From NCBI GenBank assembly GCA_011524475.1, contig WTKG01000100.1, positions 1 to 6,073 of the forward strand: DNA of 6,073 nt, given 5' to 3'. Shown one piece after another: positions 4,718-6,073 of this stretch. Under the pieces are notes generated by a model that saw only the letters and a list, made by a program, of their open reading frames with translations, was not told where the DNA came from and did no database searches. Source of the DNA: Demequinaceae bacterium. Its GTDB lineage: Bacteria > Actinomycetota > Actinomycetes > Actinomycetales > Demequinaceae. The translations under genes were made by a program, and so were the position numbers. The number at the start of each line of letters is the position of its first letter. Position 1 is the first letter of the stretch.

Positions 4718-6073
4718 ATGTTTGCGTCACTCTCGGATCGCTTAACCGAGACGTTCCGCAACCTGCGGGGGCGCGGAAAACTTTCTGAAGCGGACATCGA
4801 CGCCACGATCCGCGAAATTCGTCGCGCACTGCTGGAAGCGGACGTTGCCCTCGAAGTGGTGAAGTCCTTTACCGCGATCATTCGTGAGCGCGCCCTGGGG
4901 GCGGAGGTCTCTGCAGCTCTCAACCCAGCCGAACAAGTCGTCAAGATCGTCAACGAAGAATTAGTGGCGATTCTTGGAGGAAATACGCGCAATCTTACGC
5001 GCGCCAAGAATGGCCCCACCGTCATCATGCTCGCGGGTTTGCAGGGAGCGGGAAAAACCACTCTGGCCGCCAAACTTGCCGCGCACCTTAAGGAGGCAGG
5101 CGACACTCCCTTGCTGGTGGCCGCCGACTTGCAACGCCCTAACGCTGTCACCCAACTTCAAGTGGTGGGTGAGCGTGCGGGGGTTCCGGTGTTCGCTCCG
5201 GAAAAAGGGGCGACGAGTGAATCCGATAAGCCACGTGGGAATCCTGTCAAAGTAGCGAAGGCGGCGCTCAAAGAAGCCAAATCTTCTCACCACAGTGTGG
5301 TGATTGTAGACACCGCGGGACGCACGGGTGTAGACGACGCTTTGATGGCGCAAGCGCGTGACATCCGCGCCGCCATCAGTCCTGACGAAGTGTTGTTCGT
5401 CATCGATTCCATGGTCGGTCAGGATGCCGTGGCCACTGCCCGAGCCTTCCGTGAGGGAGTCGATTTCACGGGAGTCGTGCTGACCAAGCTCGACGGAGAC
5501 GCTCGCGGTGGAGCCGCCTTGTCTGTTGCGCAGGTCACTGGGACTCCCGTCATGTTTGCCTCCACGGGCGAAAAAATCACTGACTTTGAGGTGTTTCACC
5601 CAGACCGGATGGCGAGCCGCATCCTTGATATGGGAGATGTGCTCACCCTCATTGAGCAGGCTGAAAAAGCTTTTGACGAGAGCGAGGCCGAACGCCTGGC
5701 AGAGAAACTCGTCAAAGGCGATGACTTCACCCTGACGGACTTCCTGTCACAGATGCAGCAACTCAAGAACATGGGTTCGATGCAGAAAATGTTGACGATG
5801 CTCCCGGGCATGTCTCAGGCGCGAGACGCCATCGAAAATTTTGATGAACGCGAAGTGGTGCGGGCAGAGGCCATTATTCAGTCGATGACCCCTGCCGAAC
5901 GTGAGGACGTGCGCCTCCTCAATGGGTCCAGGCGTTCGCGCATCGCCGCTGGTGCGGGCACCACGGTCACCGCCGTCAATGGCCTGGTGAAGCGATTCAC
6001 TGAGGCGCAAAAAATGATGAAGCAAATGGCGGGCGGCGGCGCCCCCATGGTTCCCGGCGGGGCAGGTCCCGGG
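4718..6073 (+). CDS. ffh: Signal recognition particle GTPase Ffh (3' end beyond window)
   Basis: Ffh (SRP54) binds signal sequences and the SRP RNA, and docks ribosomes at the membrane through FtsY. The frame is open for 452 codons to the window edge. The N domain is at about 1-95. G-domain motifs are G1 GLQGAGKTT (107-115), G2 DLQRPNAVTQL (137-147), G3 DTAGR (198-202), G4 TKLDGDARGG (256-265) and the ASTGEKITDFEVFHPDR closing segment (281-297). The Met-rich M domain starts near 335, with LKNMGSMQKMLTMLPGM (349-365) for signal-sequence binding. The SRP-RNA-binding motif NGSRRSRIAAGAG is at 402-414. The visible end is a Gly/Pro/Met-rich tail from about 438, so only a short tail and the stop should be missing. 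Together with ftsY this gives both GTPases of the targeting pathway in one window. glnD, often found just upstream in relatives, is absent. Identification is secure. Confidence 0.97.
   Translation, partial: MFASLSDRLTETFRNLRGRGKLSEADIDATIREIRRALLEADVALEVVKSFTAIIRERALGAEVSAALNPAEQVVKIVNEELVAILGGNTRNLTRAKNGPTVIMLAGLQGAGKTTLAAKLAAHLKEAGDTPLLVAADLQRPNAVTQLQVVGERAGVPVFAPEKGATSESDKPRGNPVKVAKAALKEAKSSHHSVVIVDTAGRTGVDDALMAQARDIRAAISPDEVLFVIDSMVGQDAVATARAFREGVDFTGVVLTKLDGDARGGAALSVAQVTGTPVMFASTGEKITDFEVFHPDRMASRILDMGDVLTLIEQAEKAFDESEAERLAEKLVKGDDFTLTDFLSQMQQLKNMGSMQKMLTMLPGMSQARDAIENFDEREVVRAEAIIQSMTPAEREDVRLLNGSRRSRIAAGAGTTVTAVNGLVKRFTEAQKMMKQMAGGGAPMVPGGAGPG

Noticed and set aside
4432..5151. Long minus-strand open frame of 239 codons antisense to glnK and ffh
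   Set aside because: It runs across the glnK end, two hairpins and the conserved ffh N/G domain. Its product is a low-complexity Arg/Ser/Ala-rich sequence with no recognisable motif, so it is a shadow of high-GC coding sequence.
5198..5250. Apparent extra loop in Ffh between the G2 and G3 motifs (about residues 161-176)
   Set aside because: This segment is variable in actinobacterial Ffh, and a similar length is remembered from the mycobacterial protein, so it is not notable.

Overview
The window looks like a chromosomal housekeeping segment from an actinobacterium (Actinomycetota) of moderately high GC. The gene order and the protein sequences both point there. FtsY and Ffh have actinobacterial-style G-domain motifs (for example DLQRPNAVTQL in Ffh). 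The order smc, ftsY, amtB, glnK, ffh is a trimmed version of the ftsY-amtB-glnK/glnB-glnD-ffh cluster known from mycobacteria and corynebacteria. I cannot assign a genus; an Actinomycetaceae-like lineage is only a guess.

Layout from left to right. (1) The 3' end of smc (+, 2-322) carries the ABC signature, Walker B and H-loop of the C-terminal ATPase half. (2) A convergent minus-strand gene (326-1771) ends 3 nt from the smc stop. It encodes an unrecognised membrane-anchored protein with a cytoplasmic zinc ribbon, one membrane helix and three divergent tandem beta-rich extracytoplasmic repeats, each with its own cysteine pair. (3) A 122-bp divergent intergenic region. (4) ftsY (+, 1894-2883), the SRP receptor, here short and without the N-terminal membrane helix of mycobacterial FtsY. 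(5) A 120-bp intergenic region with a well-spaced GlnR-box-like element. (6) amtB (+, 3004-4239) and glnK (+, 4252-4590), 12 nt apart and almost certainly one operon. (7) Two adjacent hairpins, the second a good intrinsic terminator. (8) ffh (+, 4718 onward), the SRP GTPase, still open at the window edge after 452 codons and containing complete N, G and M domain motifs.

How the genes work together. FtsY and Ffh are the receptor and GTPase of the co-translational membrane-targeting pathway. AmtB and GlnK are the ammonium channel and its PII gatekeeper, placed between them. The most interesting point is that glnD, the PII-modifying enzyme gene usually found between glnK and ffh, is absent, and the encoded GlnK has Ile instead of the modifiable Tyr at position 51. 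The PII features needed for ATP/2-oxoglutarate sensing and AmtB plugging (Q39, R47, K58, K90, R101, R103) are kept. This suggests a PII switch that works by ligand binding alone, with transcription probably under GlnR. No mobile element, CRISPR array, tRNA or rRNA was seen.
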